The notes beneath the pieces are model-generated. The model was not told where the DNA came from. It ran no database searches and worked only from the letters and a program-made list of their open reading frames with translations. A DNA stretch of 64,000 nt from Methanobrevibacter_A acididurans (GTDB lineage Archaea; Methanobacteriota; Methanobacteria; Methanobacteriales; Methanobacteriaceae): assembly GCF_046197875.1 (NCBI RefSeq), contig NZ_CP166991.1, forward strand, positions 1,178,001-1,242,000, given 5' to 3'. Position 1 is the first letter of the stretch; each line of letters opens with the position of its first letter. Shown here piece after piece: positions 62,898 to 64,000 of this stretch. Made by a program: the position numbers and the translations under genes.

Positions 62898-63317
62898 TTA
62901 GCAGGCCCCATTAGTTTTACAAGGTCTTGCACCTGAAAAACTTAAACCAATGAAACTCATAAAGAATGTGAATCCTTTTTCGAATAGTTCATCTTCACTG
63001 TACATATTATAACCTGATATGGTTCCATCACTAATATGTTTACTGATTTCTTTAAATTTTCCATTTTCAAAAATATTTTCGTAGTATTCTTCAGGTATGT
63101 CGAATAATAAATCAACGATTGGATTATTATATGAATTAGTGTTTTCTGTTAGTTCTAATTTAACATTGTCTTTATCTATTATGGTGATTATTAAAATTTC
63201 ATTAGAACTTATTCCATTGATTATTCCTATTTTTCCATTAGGTTTTATTTTACCTAATATTCGGGTGTTATTTTCTGCCCATTGTTTCCATTTATCTAAA
63301 TTGTAAACACTTGCCAT
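62898..63317 (-). CDS. Hypothetical protein
   Basis: 139 residues beginning MASVYNLDKWKQWAENNTR. It has an N-terminal helix, a beta-rich middle (ILIITIIDKDNVKLEL), then a helical segment, and it ends ARPCKTNGAC with two cysteines. No family recognised. The ATG (second in-frame start) is preceded by GGGAACG. It is convergent with the zinc-ribbon gene. Function unknown. Confidence 0.6.
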   Translation of the reverse strand: MASVYNLDKWKQWAENNTRILGKIKPNGKIGIINGISSNEILIITIIDKDNVKLELTENTNSYNNPIVDLLFDIPEEYYENIFENGKFKEISKHISDGTISGYNMYSEDELFEKGFTFFMSFIGLSFSGARPCKTNGAC

Positions 63318-63349
63318 TATATTCACGTTCCCTTATTATTTTATTAAAG

Positions 63350-63363
63350 TTTCACATGAAACA
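63350..63363. promoter_or_regulatory. Short inverted repeat upstream of the last gene
   Basis: GTTTCA and TGAAAC flank CA, about 30-45 bases before the start codon of the minus-strand gene. Possible operator; AT-rich context lowers confidence. Confidence 0.35.
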
Positions 63364-64000
63364 TTTAATATAATTAATTAGTATTATTAAATTCATGGTA
63401 TTTAAGCATTATATAGTTGAATTTAATCTGAGAAGTGTATATGAAAACTAGTAAAAAAAGGCTTTAGAAATAGAAAGTATGAGAATTTCTTTAAAAAATA
63501 GTTAAAACAAAAGTTTTCATCTTTTTTTATAGGGAAAATGGAAAAAATTAAGATTAAAAAAAATGTTTTTTTTATCCGTTATATAATCTTAAATGTGTTT
63601 TTTATTTTTTTAAATACTTTTTTTATGGAGAAAAAAATGTTATTTTTATAATATGTATAAAAAATTTTTTTTGATATGAATTCTCTTAAAAATGGAGTGG
63701 AAAATGTAAATTTTTATCCTCCAACATCAAATCTTTTTAAATAATCAGTGGTTTATTTCCATTATTTTTTTTAGATAAGATGGAAAAGAATAAAAACAAT
63801 TTTCCTTTTTTTTATTTGTGAGAAATTTGTTTTATTTTTTTAATCCAAATTTTTTCCTTTTTAGACATACAAACTCTTTTTTTTATAAGAGATAAAATAT
63901 TTTCCATTATAAAAAAAATATTCCTTTTCTAAAAATTTTTTTGGGGGGATATGAAAGGATTTTTTTTATAATAAATTTTGGGGTGGAATTTTAAAAATAT
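63364..64000. other. Gene-free AT-rich stretch to the window edge
   Basis: About 640 bases with long T- and A-runs and no reading frame with an SD. It may contain promoter sequence for the minus-strand gene and for a gene beyond the edge. Nothing else seen. Confidence 0.5.

Overview
The window looks like a chromosome segment of a methanogenic archaeon of the order Methanobacteriales, most like Methanosphaera. The base composition is extremely AT-rich. Genes carry archaeal TATA boxes and GGAGGTGAT-type Shine-Dalgarno (SD) sequences. The gene content includes heterodisulfide reductase HdrB/HdrC, a 2-phosphoglycerate kinase, SRP19 with an archaeal SRP (7S) RNA, a RecJ-like DHH protein, an ArcS-like protein, methanogen-only families (DUF2096, DUF749) and an adhesin-like surface protein. 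This assignment is by recognition; no database was searched.

Layout. 1-6.3 kb (minus strand): a type I-B CRISPR-Cas effector operon in the order RHH protein, cas6, cas8b, cas7, cas5, cas3. The cas3 gene runs off the left edge, and no CRISPR array or adaptation genes are in view. 6.3-15.4 kb: a low-gene-density accessory region that reads as a defence island. It holds a STAS-like DUF4325 protein, a 900-bp gene-free stretch with repeated ATGTTACAT motifs, two unrecognised proteins, a truncated KAP-family NTPase, an AAA_13-like ATPase, a KTSC protein and an AbiJ_NTD4 protein. 15.4-30.5 kb: a surface-polysaccharide region (galE, glf, a DUF4422 protein, three family-2 glycosyltransferases, glmS, a flippase), interrupted by purC-purS-purQ, cobA (SUMT), a B12-binding radical SAM protein and hemD. 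30.5-44.4 kb: mostly core genes (SRP19, RecJ-like, a winged-helix regulator, a DEAD-box helicase, a radical SAM/aminotransferase pair, a CDF transporter, tRNA-Ser(GCU), SRP RNA, a CBS protein and 2-phosphoglycerate kinase). Embedded in it is a tightly coupled pair: a Cas4/RecB-like nuclease and a 545-residue protein of unknown function. 44.6-50.5 kb: four tandem paralogous MFS transporters. 50.6-54.7 kb: a phosphoesterase, DUF2096, DUF749 and hdrC-hdrB. 54.8-64 kb: a stand-alone ArcS-like protein, a frameshifted adhesin-like gene, a feoA-feoB iron-uptake locus under two DtxR-type palindromes, and an IS1182-like insertion sequence sitting inside a small gene between feoB and a zinc-ribbon gene.

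How the genes work together. The Cas operon and the genes just beyond it probably form one antiviral neighbourhood. The sugar genes supply UDP-galactofuranose, glucosamine and glycan assembly for the cell surface, to which the adhesin-like protein also belongs. HdrB and HdrC recycle the methanogenic heterodisulfide CoM-S-S-CoB. The Feo locus supplies ferrous iron and is probably repressed when metal is plentiful. The strongest leads for new biology are the nuclease/545-aa pair, the decayed KAP locus with its unknown 630-aa neighbour and repeat-rich spacer, the RHH gene heading the cas operon, the 216-residue disordered extension of HdrC, and the palindrome between hdrC and the ArcS-like gene.
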